Assembly: GCF_001541095.1 (NCBI RefSeq)
Contig: NZ_LMXH01000001.1
Coordinates: 694,048 to 758,047 of the forward strand
Reading direction: 5' to 3'
Source of the DNA: Paenibacillus sp. FJAT-26967
GTDB lineage: Bacteria > Bacillota > Bacilli > Paenibacillales > NBRC-103111
Length of the DNA stretch: 64,000 nt
Below, piece by piece: positions 28,086 through 36,347 of this stretch. Position 1 is the stretch's first letter, and every line of letters begins with the position of its first letter. Below the pieces are notes generated by a model. The model had not been told where the DNA came from. It was given only the letters and a program-made list of their open reading frames with translations, and did no database searches. The position numbers and the translations under genes were made by a program.

Positions 28086-28823
28086 CTATTCCTCCAGCTT
28101 GTAGCCGACACCCCATACCGTTGCGATTAAAATCCGCTCGGGTGTGCCGATTTTGGTGCGGAGTCTCTTGATATGAACATCGACTGTACGCTCGTCTCCA
28201 TAAAAATCGTAGCCCCAGACGGATTCCAGGAGCTGTTCTCTCGTAAACACCCGCTTGGGATTGCGCACGAGAAGAGAGATCAGATCGAACTCACGCGGGG
28301 TGAGATTCGTGAAGGTGCTTCCGCCGACGCTGACCTCGCGCGTCCGGGTGTCGACCCGGATATCCTTGTAGTGAAATCTCTCCTCGGCATTTATGTCAGA
28401 ACCATCGGGTGAGCCGGATTCCGGTGCAGCAGCGGACTGGCTGTCTGCGGCTTTACCTGTTCCAAGCCGGTAGCGGCGCATAATGGCCTTAATCCGGGCC
28501 AACAGTTCGAGGGGGCTGAACGGCTTGGTTATGTAATCATCGGCCCCGGATTCAAGTCCGAGCAGCCGGTCATTTTCTTCACCGCGTGCCGTCAGTAGAA
28601 TGATGGGGGTTTCGCGGGTGCTTCTAATCATCCGGCAGAGCTCAATCCCGCTGCGGTTTGGCAGCATCCAGTCCAGAATAATCAAATCCCATTGCTCCGC
28701 ATCAATCATAGTCTCAGCTTCGTTTCCGGTATGTACGAAAGTAACCTGTGCTTCTCTTTCCAGAAAAGGGCGCAGCATCTCGCAAACGGAGCGGTCATCT
28801 TCAACGACGAGCAGATTCATCAT
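28086..28823 (-). CDS. OmpR-family response regulator
   Basis: 245 residues: receiver with Asp9-Asp10, phospho-acceptor Asp51 (LIILDWMLPNRSG), LLTARGEEND and Lys in ITKPFSP; then a low-complexity linker (about 128-150, Ser/Ala/Gly-rich, longer than usual) and a winged-helix domain (LTPREFDLISLLV, VDVHIKRLRTKIG, VWGVGYKLE). Cognate partner of the downstream kinase. Either of two adjacent ATG codons (28823, 28820) may be used. Confidence 0.93.
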   Translation of the reverse strand: MMNLLVVEDDRSVCEMLRPFLEREAQVTFVHTGNEAETMIDAEQWDLIILDWMLPNRSGIELCRMIRSTRETPIILLTARGEENDRLLGLESGADDYITKPFSPLELLARIKAIMRRYRLGTGKAADSQSAAAPESGSPDGSDINAEERFHYKDIRVDTRTREVSVGGSTFTNLTPREFDLISLLVRNPKRVFTREQLLESVWGYDFYGDERTVDVHIKRLRTKIGTPERILIATVWGVGYKLEE

Positions 28824-29010
28824 GCTCCACTGTTCAACTCCTTCGAGGCAGTAGGTTTATTAATAATCGCCAGGATACAAATCGTATGGTTTCTCGGAGT
28901 GGCCTTTCTCATTTAAGCATAATCCGTTGCCTGTGCTTGTGCAAGCAGCTAGGAAGAGCCCGGCATCCGAGCCCTAGGTTGGTTTGACAAGAAGTGAAGC
29001 ACTATGAGAA

Positions 29011-29028
29011 AATGTACGCGTGTACATT
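29011..29028. promoter_or_regulatory. Palindromic operator upstream of the LacI-family gene
   Basis: AATGTACGCGTGTACATT: near-perfect dyad centred on CG with one mismatched pair, the usual form of LacI-family operators. It lies 95 bases before the regulator start, downstream of a TTGACA (28984-28989), so autoregulation is likely. Confidence 0.55.
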
Positions 29029-29122
29029 AATTTGTTGCCCCGGCTAAAGATAGACTGAATCCCGGATTCGTGGGATTATAGACCTAATAAACAGCTTCGA
29101 ATTAATCAGGTAGAGGTGTAGT

Positions 29123-30169
29123 ATGGTTACCAGAAAAGATGTGGCTAAAATGGCCGGAGTCTCCGAGGCGACCGTCTCCCGCGTATTCAATGGGGTCGGG
29201 CCGATGAAGGAGAACACCAGACAAAAGGTGCTGGCTGCGGCTAAAGAATTGAATTACCATCCGAATGCGGTGGCGAGAAGCTTTGCGCTCGGCAAGAGCG
29301 GGCATATCGGCGTTATTCTGCCCTATGTGCCTAAAGTGCACTTATTCTCTACTTATTATTTCTCTGAAATCTTGAGCGGAATCGGAGAAGGAGTGCGCAG
29401 GCAGGGCTGTGACATGCTGGTTATGTTCCGGTCTCCCGATGAGCGGACCGATTATACAGAACCGTATCGTTCACGTAAGGTGGACGGGTGTATTTTTCTT
29501 GGCGCACTGGATGTGCCGGCCCAGCGGGAAGGATTCCGCGAGCTTCACGGGCAGAACATGCCTTTCGTCCTGATTAACCAGCATTACGACAATGAGCCGT
29601 ACAGCGTGGTGGATGCCGATCATGAAGCGGGCTGCTATGAAGCCGTCAAGCATCTGATCGATGGCGGTTTCCGCCGCATTGCTTTTCTAAACGGGTCACC
29701 GGAGTATTCCAACAGCAGCGACCGGCTGCGCGGCTACATGAATGCTCTGGCAGAGGCGGGAATAGATGTGAAGCAGGAACGCATACTGGACGGTAATTAC
29801 AGCCGGACCAGCGGTTACGCGGCCGCACAGAAGATCGCTGCGCTCGGCCGTGAGGTTGATGCTGTATTCTCTTCCAACGACCGCATGGCCGTAGGACTCA
29901 TGCAGGGACTCAAGGAACTCGGAATCGTGCCCGGCCGCGATCTGGCAATCGTCGGTTATGATGATTCAGAGGCTGCCAAACTGAGCGATCCCCCGCTGAC
30001 GTCCGTGTATGTTCCGTTCTTTGAAATGGGACTGCGGGCGGCGGAAGGTCTGCTGAAGCAGATTGATGGCTCGACCGAGCCAGGCGGCAGCGATAGGGAT
30101 GCCCCGGTACACCAAAGACTCTCCACACGTCTTGTGGTCCGCCAATCCAGTCTGCCGCTGTTAATATAG
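29123..30169 (+). CDS. LacI-family transcriptional regulator
   Basis: 348 residues. N-terminal LacI helix-turn-helix TRKDVAKMAGVSEATVSRVF with hinge helix NAVARSFALG, then a periplasmic-binding-protein-like effector domain (GVILPYVPKVHLFS, SVVDADHEAGCYEAVKHLI, IVGYDDSEAAKLSDPPLTSV). No sugar genes are adjacent, so ligand and targets are unknown; the dyad upstream suggests it controls itself. Start ATG follows AGGTAGAGGTG. Confidence 0.92.
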   Translation: MVTRKDVAKMAGVSEATVSRVFNGVGPMKENTRQKVLAAAKELNYHPNAVARSFALGKSGHIGVILPYVPKVHLFSTYYFSEILSGIGEGVRRQGCDMLVMFRSPDERTDYTEPYRSRKVDGCIFLGALDVPAQREGFRELHGQNMPFVLINQHYDNEPYSVVDADHEAGCYEAVKHLIDGGFRRIAFLNGSPEYSNSSDRLRGYMNALAEAGIDVKQERILDGNYSRTSGYAAAQKIAALGREVDAVFSSNDRMAVGLMQGLKELGIVPGRDLAIVGYDDSEAAKLSDPPLTSVYVPFFEMGLRAAEGLLKQIDGSTEPGGSDRDAPVHQRLSTRLVVRQSSLPLLI

Positions 30170-30302
30170 GTCCTCTGCCTGCATCCATACTTCCACACCG
30201 GGCCGCTTACGGGACGGGTATGCTATAATTGAACCTACAAACATAGCGATTCGTGCGGGAAATGGCAGCTGCATGGATCAAAATATGCTTCTGGGGGAAG
30301 AT

Positions 30303-31040
30303 ATGGATAAAAAGCAAGGACAGCTGGTAGTGGTAACAGACTTTGATGGAACTTTGATGCATGAAGATGTAGGTGCTATGCTGATGCGTGAGCTCGGTGT
30401 GGAGGAGAAGCCGGAGACCAAAGGGATGCTGGCTAAATTCCTGAACAAGGAAATCGGTTCCCGGGAATGGATTCATGAATCCTACGGCCAGCTAGCCGGA
30501 CGGCAGCAGGAAGTGAACGCCATTGCAGACCGGGTTTCACTTCGTGAAGGTGCGGAGAAGTTCCTTGATTTTTGTAAAAGCGGCGGAATTCCGGTCACGA
30601 TCCTGAGTGACGGAATGGAATATTACATTCATCGCATCCTTAAGAGATTCGGTGTCGAGGTCGACCGGATTATTGCTAATCCGATTCAATACGACGAGCA
30701 GGGCAACTATACACTTCAGGTTCAGAATAAGAACGGGGCCTGTTCCTGGTGCGGCTGCTGTAAAGCTGGCGTAGTCCGATCCTTGAAGGCACAAGGATAC
30801 CGGGTGATCTATATTGGAGACGGAAGCAGCGATATTTACGGCTCCGGTTTTGCCGATTGGGTATTTGCCCGCAGCAGTCTGGCCCGTTATCTGGAACAGG
30901 AACAAATTCCGTTCTATCCATTTGCGACTTTTCATGATGTTATGGAAGTTCTGGAGCCGCAGCTGGAGAAGTTCCATAATGGACAGGCCGACCAAAGAAG
31001 CGAGATTCCACATGCTTTTTGCAAGTTTGCGGCGGAGTAA
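30303..31040 (+). CDS. HAD-family phosphatase, MtnX-like
   Basis: 245 residues. HAD motifs: VVVTDFDGTLM with nucleophile Asp13 and Asp15, VTILSDGMEYY (motif II), and IYIGDGSSDIYG (motif IV). The cysteine cluster CSWCGCCK after the core resembles the one in MtnX, the enolase-phosphatase of methionine salvage, so it belongs to that HAD-IB branch; mtn genes are not nearby and the substrate is unproven. Start at 30303 is preferred for the GGGGGAAG just before it; an ATG at 30273 is possible. Confidence 0.85.
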   Translation: MDKKQGQLVVVTDFDGTLMHEDVGAMLMRELGVEEKPETKGMLAKFLNKEIGSREWIHESYGQLAGRQQEVNAIADRVSLREGAEKFLDFCKSGGIPVTILSDGMEYYIHRILKRFGVEVDRIIANPIQYDEQGNYTLQVQNKNGACSWCGCCKAGVVRSLKAQGYRVIYIGDGSSDIYGSGFADWVFARSSLARYLEQEQIPFYPFATFHDVMEVLEPQLEKFHNGQADQRSEIPHAFCKFAAE

Positions 31041-31107
31041 TCGTGCGTATGCGGCTTCAGCGTCTAACCAGTTAAATAAGCGATTTGTACGGATTACGAT
31101 AATAAAG

Positions 31108-31150
31108 GGCGGCAGCACAGCTGGTTCGTTACAGCGGCTGCCGCCTGCTG
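31108..31150 (+). terminator. GC-rich hairpin after the HAD gene
   Basis: GGCGGCAGC/GCTGCCGCC with 20-base loop, then TGCTGTTTTA; the short delayed T tract makes it a moderate terminator. Confidence 0.55.
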
Positions 31151-31245
31151 TTTTATTCCCGGTTCATACGGATAGACGTACATATGTCATTGCAGAAATG
31201 CCGGATGCAAACGTCCATGCTTCTTCCCGTAACAGGTTACGAAGG

Positions 31246-31449
31246 TCAGGTTAAATGTTCGCGAAGCGTAGTGACAAGCTCGGTCTGAGTCTGCGGCGTA
31301 ATGTTCTTCCAAATCACTTCAAACAGAACACCCAGACCTGGAAGCGCCTGCTCCTGGCCGTCGATGGAATCATTGATGATTTCCTGAAGTTCTTGATCTG
31401 ACTTGCCTTCTACACGCTGTACGATGGCTTGTCTTAAGCTTAGAATCAT
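31246..31449 (-). CDS. sspI: Small acid-soluble spore protein SspI
   Basis: 67 residues, size of SspI in Bacillus (about 70). The core LPGLGVLFEVIWKN is the family signature, preceded by LRQAIVQRVEG and an E/Q-rich helix. Minor SASP made in the forespore. ATG at 31449 is preceded by GAGAGG; the frame extends upstream but without homology. A near-perfect SigG promoter lies upstream. In Bacillus sspI also adjoins an rRNA methylase gene, as here after ktrA. Confidence 0.9.
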   Translation of the reverse strand: MILSLRQAIVQRVEGKSDQELQEIINDSIDGQEQALPGLGVLFEVIWKNITPQTQTELVTTLREHLT

Positions 31450-31484
31450 GCACTCATCGCCTCTCTTCCCTTTATGGTCGCCTT

Positions 31485-31514
31485 TAATATGCTCGAAAAC
31501 GGGTCTAATCATGC
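31485..31514 (-). promoter_or_regulatory. SigG-type forespore promoter for sspI
   Basis: On the minus strand: -35 GCATG (31510-31514), 18-base spacer, -10 CATATTA (31485-31491), matching the GHATR-N18-CATNHTA consensus at every defined position. Confidence 0.75.
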
Positions 31515-31520
31515 TATAAT
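31512..31520 (+). promoter_or_regulatory. Extended -10 promoter for the ktrA-like gene
   Basis: TGCTATAAT is a perfect extended -10 element 42 bases before the ktrA-like start; no good -35. It overlaps the -35 of the opposing sspI promoter. Confidence 0.6.
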
Positions 31521-31562
31521 AAACGACAGAACAGGTATCCTATATCGTAAGGATGGTTGCCC

Positions 31563-32222
31563 ATGAAAAAACAGTTTGCGGTCATTGGTATGGGACGATT
31601 TGGTTCCTCGGTGGCCATCAATTTGATTGGATTAGGTTTTGAGGTACTTGCTTTGGATCACAGCGAGGAGCGCATTCAGGAAATTTCAACAGTCGTTACT
31701 CATGCCGTTCAAGTGGACTGTACAGACGAAGAAGCGCTGCGGGCTCTAGGTTTACGTAATTTTGACGTCGTCGTTGTAGCCATCGGCGAGAATATACAAG
31801 CCAGCATACTGGCCACCCTTCAGTTAAAAGATATGGGAATCCCGATGATTGTCGTCAAGGCAGCCAATGAACTTCACGGCAAAGTGCTCCGTAAGATCGG
31901 TGCGGACAAAATTATTTTCCCTGAAAGAGATATGGGGCAGCGTGTGGCGCATCATCTTATATCACCGAATATTCTGGACTACATCGAATTATCCAGCGAG
32001 CACAGTATTCTCGAAATGAAAGCGAACCGGAGAATGGTCGGCAAAAATTTGCGCGAGCTGAACATGCGGTCGCATTACAACTGCAACGTGATCGCTGTCA
32101 AGCAGGACGGTCAGCTTGTCATTCCGCCCCCGGTCGAAGAACCGGTCAAGGAGAATGACATTCTCATTGTGCTGGGCAGCAACAAAGATTTAAAACGATT
32201 TGAAGTCGCATATTCAGAGTAA
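31563..32222 (+). CDS. KtrA/TrkA-type potassium channel regulatory subunit
   Basis: 219 residues: RCK_N Rossmann domain (FAVIGMGRFGSSVAINLIGL, acidic VLALDHSEERI end of strand 2) and a C-terminal RCK_C domain (SEHSILEMKANRRMVGKNLREL). Such octameric subunits gate KtrB/KtrD K+ channels in response to ATP/ADP or c-di-AMP bound to RCK_C. No channel gene is adjacent; this looks like the KtrC situation in Bacillus, where the partner is distant. ATG at 31563 after AAGGATGG; a TTG at 31557 is in frame. Confidence 0.9.
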   Translation: MKKQFAVIGMGRFGSSVAINLIGLGFEVLALDHSEERIQEISTVVTHAVQVDCTDEEALRALGLRNFDVVVVAIGENIQASILATLQLKDMGIPMIVVKAANELHGKVLRKIGADKIIFPERDMGQRVAHHLISPNILDYIELSSEHSILEMKANRRMVGKNLRELNMRSHYNCNVIAVKQDGQLVIPPPVEEPVKENDILIVLGSNKDLKRFEVAYSE

Positions 32223-32235
32223 TGGAGCTATAGCC

Positions 32236-33045
32236 ATGGCAAAAGAAAATGGATTACCGGATCTCGCATCCGTTCAAAATTCGAGGGTCAAAGAATGGGC
32301 CCAGCTGCTGGACCGTAAAGGCAGGCAGAAAACAGGCATGTACCTTATCGAGGGCAATCATCTCGTCGAGGAAGCCGTGCGGGCGGGAGCGGCTGTCCGC
32401 ACGATCGTCTACGAGGCAGACAAAGGTCTGCCTCCAAAGCTGGCTGCCGGCGCTGCTGACGCCGGCATTGAGACCGTGTCGGTGACGCGCGCCATTATGG
32501 AGCGCTGCACCGATACGGAAACACCGCAAGGCGTCTTTGCGGTGGTGGACAAGCCGGCTGCGCCGGCGGAAGCGCTGCTGGCTGAGGGCGGCGCGGGTCT
32601 CGTCGTCGCGGTCGACGGCGTCCAGGACCCCGGCAACCTCGGCACGATCATCCGCAGCGCCGATGCCGTCGGAGCCGCAGCAGTCGTGCTCGGCCGCGGG
32701 ACGGTCGACCTGTACAACCCCAAGACGATCCGCTCGACGATGGGATCGTTGTTTCATCTGCCGATCGTGGAGGCGGATCTGCAGGAGCTTCTGCCGGCCG
32801 CGCGGGAAGCCGGCCGGCAGATCGTCGTCACGAGCCTTCAGGCGCAGTTGAGCTGTTATGAGCTCGATCTGACGCGTCCGACGTGGCTCGTGGTGGGCAA
32901 TGAAGGCCGCGGCGTGTCGGACGCGTCCGCGGCGCATGCCACGCATCGGGTCATTATCCCGATGCAGGGGCAGGCGGAGTCGCTCAACGTGGCGATGGCG
33001 ACGACGGTGCTGCTGTTCGAGGCCTCACGGCAGCGGTTGTTGTGA
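32236..33045 (+). CDS. TrmH/SpoU-family RNA 2'-O-methyltransferase
   Basis: 269 residues: N-terminal substrate-binding domain (VKEWAQLLDRKGRQKTGMYLIEGN) and a C-terminal SPOUT knot with the three SpoU motifs, DGVQDPGNLGTIIRSADAVG, VVGNEGRGVS and IPMQGQAESLNVAMA. Likely methylates a 23S rRNA or tRNA ribose, like YsgA of Bacillus; site unknown. Clearly more GC-rich than its neighbours, mainly in third positions. It begins 13 bases after the ktrA stop, so they may be co-transcribed. In Bacillus pheS follows this gene; it does not here. Confidence 0.92.
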   Translation: MAKENGLPDLASVQNSRVKEWAQLLDRKGRQKTGMYLIEGNHLVEEAVRAGAAVRTIVYEADKGLPPKLAAGAADAGIETVSVTRAIMERCTDTETPQGVFAVVDKPAAPAEALLAEGGAGLVVAVDGVQDPGNLGTIIRSADAVGAAAVVLGRGTVDLYNPKTIRSTMGSLFHLPIVEADLQELLPAAREAGRQIVVTSLQAQLSCYELDLTRPTWLVVGNEGRGVSDASAAHATHRVIIPMQGQAESLNVAMATTVLLFEASRQRLL

Positions 33046-33140
33046 GACGGCAACGCCGGGCCTCTTGTGCGAAGCCGGCCCTTCAGGCGGCTCAGTGCAG
33101 GGGAGGAGCGGTTCTGTAAGCTCAGTTGACTAGGACCGAC

Positions 33141-33174
33141 AAAAAACGATCGGCAAGCCACCGGTCGTTTTTTT
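33141..33174 (+). terminator. Terminator after the rRNA methylase
   Basis: AAAAAACGATCGG pairs with CCGGTCGTTTTTT (one G-U), 7-base loop, long T run. Confidence 0.88.
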
Positions 33175-33259
33175 GTTGCGCTTATGCAGCTTTAATCCGT
33201 TCAATCATCTGGCCATGGAAGTTTCTTTCCTTCACACAAAATACGTGAGGAATTGCTTT

Positions 33260-34435
33260 TTACAGCGATAACGTGTCGAAAGAAACTTCGAACGCGTGTT
33301 TAAGCACGATCCCCGCCGCTAACTCCGTGCCGTCCGGCAGCTGCTCCAGATAATCGAAGGTGAGCCCGCGGCATGTCTGGGGAATGTTCCTGAGAATGCT
33401 CACGGTCAGAGCGTTTCTTCTTTCACTGCCCAGCATGTCTAGAATCCGGCCGCACAGAAGAATGCGGTCCGGATTCAGAATGGTGATGACGTTTGCGATA
33501 GCGGCGGATACCGACTCGATGATTTTGTCGGCTAGTTCAATTACTTCCGGCATGCCGTCAGCCAGATCGGCCTTCAGTGAATCCAGGGTGTACGCTGTAT
33601 TGTGAGCAAGGCCGCTGATCGAAGCCAGTGTGGTGAGGCAGCCTTGCCCGCCGCAGAAGCATTCCAGGGCGTCCGCTCCATGGAATCCTTTATAATGTCC
33701 GAATTCGCCGGCTACAAAGGTAGAACCGGTGATAAGTTTCTTGTCCAGGACAATGGCACCGCCGATCCCGTAATCCAACATCAGGGTGACATTGTTCACG
33801 GATTCGCGGAGCGTGCCTTTCATGTTCTCATTGACCGCGAGCAGGTTAACGTCGTTTTCCAGATATACCGGGAGGCCATGCTTATCCTCAAGCAAGTCTT
33901 TGAGCGGAATGCGCTGCCACCCGAGGCCGGGCGTACGGAGGAGGCAGCCGGTGCGTGAATCGACCAGTCCCTTCACACTGATGCCGATTCCTTTGACTTT
34001 GTGCTCATCCGGCATGGTCTTCAGCAGCTCCCCGATGACACCATGGAGCAGCAGAAGCAGATGTTCTTCATTCTCGTATCTCTCGGTCCGCTCTACCGCC
34101 CGGATTATCTGTTCGCCTTTCAGGTTGTAGACAGAACCGCGGATGGACTTGGCTGCGAGTTCGATTCCGATCATATGAAAGTAAGAGGCGTGAATAGAAA
34201 GCGGTACGCGTTTTCTGCCGATACTGCCTGCTTCGGAAGAGGAAGGCTGAGTTTCGGTGATCGCATGCTCCTCCAGCAGCCGGCCTGCAATATTGGCCAC
34301 GGTTTGATGGCTTAATCCCGTTCTTTGGGCAAGCTCGACGCGGGAGATAGGTCCTTCGGAGAATATAAGAAACAACACCTTTTGCTGATTAATGGATTTG
34401 AGTAAAGTGCTGCTGGAGCTTTTAGCAGTCGACAA
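33260..34435 (-). CDS. ROK-family transcriptional repressor
   Basis: 391 residues, XylR/NagC type. Winged helix-turn-helix at about 20-65 (SRVELAQRTGLSHQTVANIA) and a ROK sugar-kinase-like domain with DYGIGGAIVLD, the zinc site GEFGHYKGF plus CFCGGQGCL, and ENDVNLLAVNE. Zinc ligands look complete; a repressor rather than a kinase because of the DNA-binding domain. The TTG at 34435 has AGGAGG 10 bases upstream; the TTG at 34444 is only one base away from it. Divergent from a sugar ABC operon, which it probably controls. Confidence 0.9.
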   Translation of the reverse strand: MSTAKSSSSTLLKSINQQKVLFLIFSEGPISRVELAQRTGLSHQTVANIAGRLLEEHAITETQPSSSEAGSIGRKRVPLSIHASYFHMIGIELAAKSIRGSVYNLKGEQIIRAVERTERYENEEHLLLLLHGVIGELLKTMPDEHKVKGIGISVKGLVDSRTGCLLRTPGLGWQRIPLKDLLEDKHGLPVYLENDVNLLAVNENMKGTLRESVNNVTLMLDYGIGGAIVLDKKLITGSTFVAGEFGHYKGFHGADALECFCGGQGCLTTLASISGLAHNTAYTLDSLKADLADGMPEVIELADKIIESVSAAIANVITILNPDRILLCGRILDMLGSERRNALTVSILRNIPQTCRGLTFDYLEQLPDGTELAAGIVLKHAFEVSFDTLSL

Positions 34436-34507
34436 GAATAACAAGCCTCCTTTTACTAATACTTAACAAACTTTCTGTTGAACTCGGCAGATTCTTTGTG
34501 TATTCTA

Positions 34508-34532
34508 TTAATAAATCAATTTGATTTATTAA
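34508..34532. promoter_or_regulatory. 25-bp perfect palindrome, likely ROK operator
   Basis: TTAATAAATCAA-T-TTGATTTATTAA, a perfect odd dyad in the divergent region, 73 bases before the ROK start. Placement and symmetry fit a XylR-like repressor operator. Confidence 0.65.
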
Positions 34533-34634
34533 TTATAACCGAAGTTATTCCAAACACAAAATGATGGTTTAAGGGTGGAGGGTAATCGGTGTGATGACTC
34601 CTAAGGGATAAAAAGCACGGGAAACCACAGCTTA

Positions 34635-34649
34635 ATGTAAGCGCATTCA
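34635..34649 (+). promoter_or_regulatory. Catabolite-responsive element (cre) candidate
   Basis: ATGTAAGCGCATTCA fits the relaxed cre consensus WTGNAANCGNWNNCW at every defined position, 196 bases before the sugar-binding protein gene; would give CcpA control. Confidence 0.6.
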
Positions 34650-34677
34650 CGACCGTCTTAACTTTGCAGAAAGGAGT

Positions 34678-34747
34678 TTGACTGAGGTTGCCTGAAATTT
34701 CCTGAAGTTGCCCGAGGTTGCCTGAAATTGCCTGAAATTGCCTGAAG
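34678..34747 (+). repeat. Seven tandem 10-bp repeats
   Basis: Unit TTGCCTGAAA, seven contiguous copies with an exact 10-base period; variants include TTGACTGAGG, TTTCCTGAAG and TTGCCCGAGG, and the last three copies are nearly identical. It lies in the leader region of the CUT1 operon, 97 bases before the start codon. Confidence 0.92.
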
Positions 34748-34844
34748 GAAGCAAGCGTCTGCTGGGTTTTTACTAAAGCAAGAAAACGGGTCTAATCATC
34801 TGCCTTCAAGGCGGATGACATCATTTTAATATGTGGAGGCTGAC

Positions 34845-36287
34845 ATGTTTATGAGATCAATCCTATCAAGAAGTACGGCCCTTGGTTTAGCGGCGGTGGT
34901 GACTGCTTCGATGCTCCTTACCGCCTGCGGCGGCGACAAAGAAACGGCAGCGGACAAACCGTTATCTTCTGCGGAAGTGTATGAGAACGGCCTGCCCAAA
35001 GACCAGCAGGTAACGCTTAAGTATGGCTTTTTCCAAGGCGGACTCGGGCGTGAATATATGGATTACGCGATCAAGACGTTCACCGAGAAGTACCCGAATG
35101 TAAAGATTGATATGACGGCTTCGCCGGATATTGCGAACATTTTGTCTACCAAAATGTCTGCCGGCAAAGATGACGATATGTTCGACTTGTTCAACCGCGA
35201 ACCTTCCGGCGGCATTGTGGCATTAGCCAAAGCAGGGAAGCTGGAGCCGCTGGATGATCTGTGGGAGCGTAAACTGCCCGACTTGCCGGACAAAACGGTA
35301 AAAGACAGTCTGATGGACGGATTTTTCGAATCCGCTAACCGGGTGGACGGCAAGACGTATGAAATTTCGACTTCGGGAAGTTTCGGCGGGCTTTTCTTTA
35401 ACAAGAAACTGTTCGAGAAGAACGGCTGGAACCAGAATCCGAAGACATGGGGCGAATTCAACAGTCTGCTGGCCGATATCAAATCGGACGGGGTTATCCC
35501 GGTTACCTTCCCGGGCGTCTATCCGAATTATTTTGACTGGGCTTTCGGCACAAGCAAGCTGTTTGAACTGGCGGATGCCAAAGGGACGTTCGATGCCTTT
35601 AACAAGAACTATCAAAACTACACACTGCCGGAGTATCTCAGCCCGGAAAGTATCGAGAGATGGAACCGGATCTATGAGCTTGGCAAGAAGGGTTACTTCC
35701 CTGAAGGTTTGCCGGCCCTGACCCATACCCAGTCCCAAATGCAGGTGATTCAGGGTGAAGCGGCAATGGTTTCAACCGGCAGCCACGTAGAGAACGAAAT
35801 GAAGAAATCAGCACCTGCTGATTTTGAGTGGGGCTATATGGCGGTTCCTTTTGTAGAGAAGTCAGACCAGACGATCTGGGTACGAAGCGGCACAACCAAC
35901 GGAAACTTCATCTGGGCGGGCAAACCGGACCTGAACAAGAAGTGGGCGCGTGAATTTATCCTCTGGCAAATGACGCTGGACGTGCAGCAGTTTACAGCGG
36001 AAAAAGCCGGCGCTCTGCCTCTGCGCAAAGATCTCGTTGAGAATCCCGAGCGTGCGGAGAAGCTGCAAAGTTCGGCCCGTGCCGTGCTTAAGTACATCAA
36101 AGAGAATAAGGCCCGCGCCTACAAGGCAAGCCGGTCCGTATCGATTTCGGATCCTTCTTATAAGCAGGCGACGAAGCTGATTGATGAAGCGACGACGAAG
36201 ATCTTCCTGGGCAAGCAGGATCCGCTTCCGGTCCTCCAGCAAGCAGAGGAACTGCTGAAGAAATCGCTCGATAAGATGAAAAAGTAA
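34845..36287 (+). CDS. Sugar ABC transporter substrate-binding lipoprotein (CUT1)
   Basis: 480 residues. Signal peptide with lipobox LLTAC, lipidated Cys28, then a solute-binding family 1 fold (YFPNVKIDMTASPDI-like N-lobe, GGLFFNKKLFEKNGWNQNPK, and VIQGEAAMVSTGSHVENEM). Binds an oligosaccharide or related sugar outside the membrane for the two permeases downstream. ATG at 34845 has GGAGG 5 bases upstream; ATG 34851 is also possible. Confidence 0.92.
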   Translation: MFMRSILSRSTALGLAAVVTASMLLTACGGDKETAADKPLSSAEVYENGLPKDQQVTLKYGFFQGGLGREYMDYAIKTFTEKYPNVKIDMTASPDIANILSTKMSAGKDDDMFDLFNREPSGGIVALAKAGKLEPLDDLWERKLPDLPDKTVKDSLMDGFFESANRVDGKTYEISTSGSFGGLFFNKKLFEKNGWNQNPKTWGEFNSLLADIKSDGVIPVTFPGVYPNYFDWAFGTSKLFELADAKGTFDAFNKNYQNYTLPEYLSPESIERWNRIYELGKKGYFPEGLPALTHTQSQMQVIQGEAAMVSTGSHVENEMKKSAPADFEWGYMAVPFVEKSDQTIWVRSGTTNGNFIWAGKPDLNKKWAREFILWQMTLDVQQFTAEKAGALPLRKDLVENPERAEKLQSSARAVLKYIKENKARAYKASRSVSISDPSYKQATKLIDEATTKIFLGKQDPLPVLQQAEELLKKSLDKMKK

Positions 36288-36347
36288 AGCGGAGTCAGCA
36301 GGGGGACGGAGATTCCCCTTGCTTTCCTTTTGCGAGAGGAGTCGTGA

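Noticed and set aside
32254-32946. Minus-strand frames opposite the rRNA methylase
   Set aside because: Third-position GC richness of the sense gene removes stops; no start signals.
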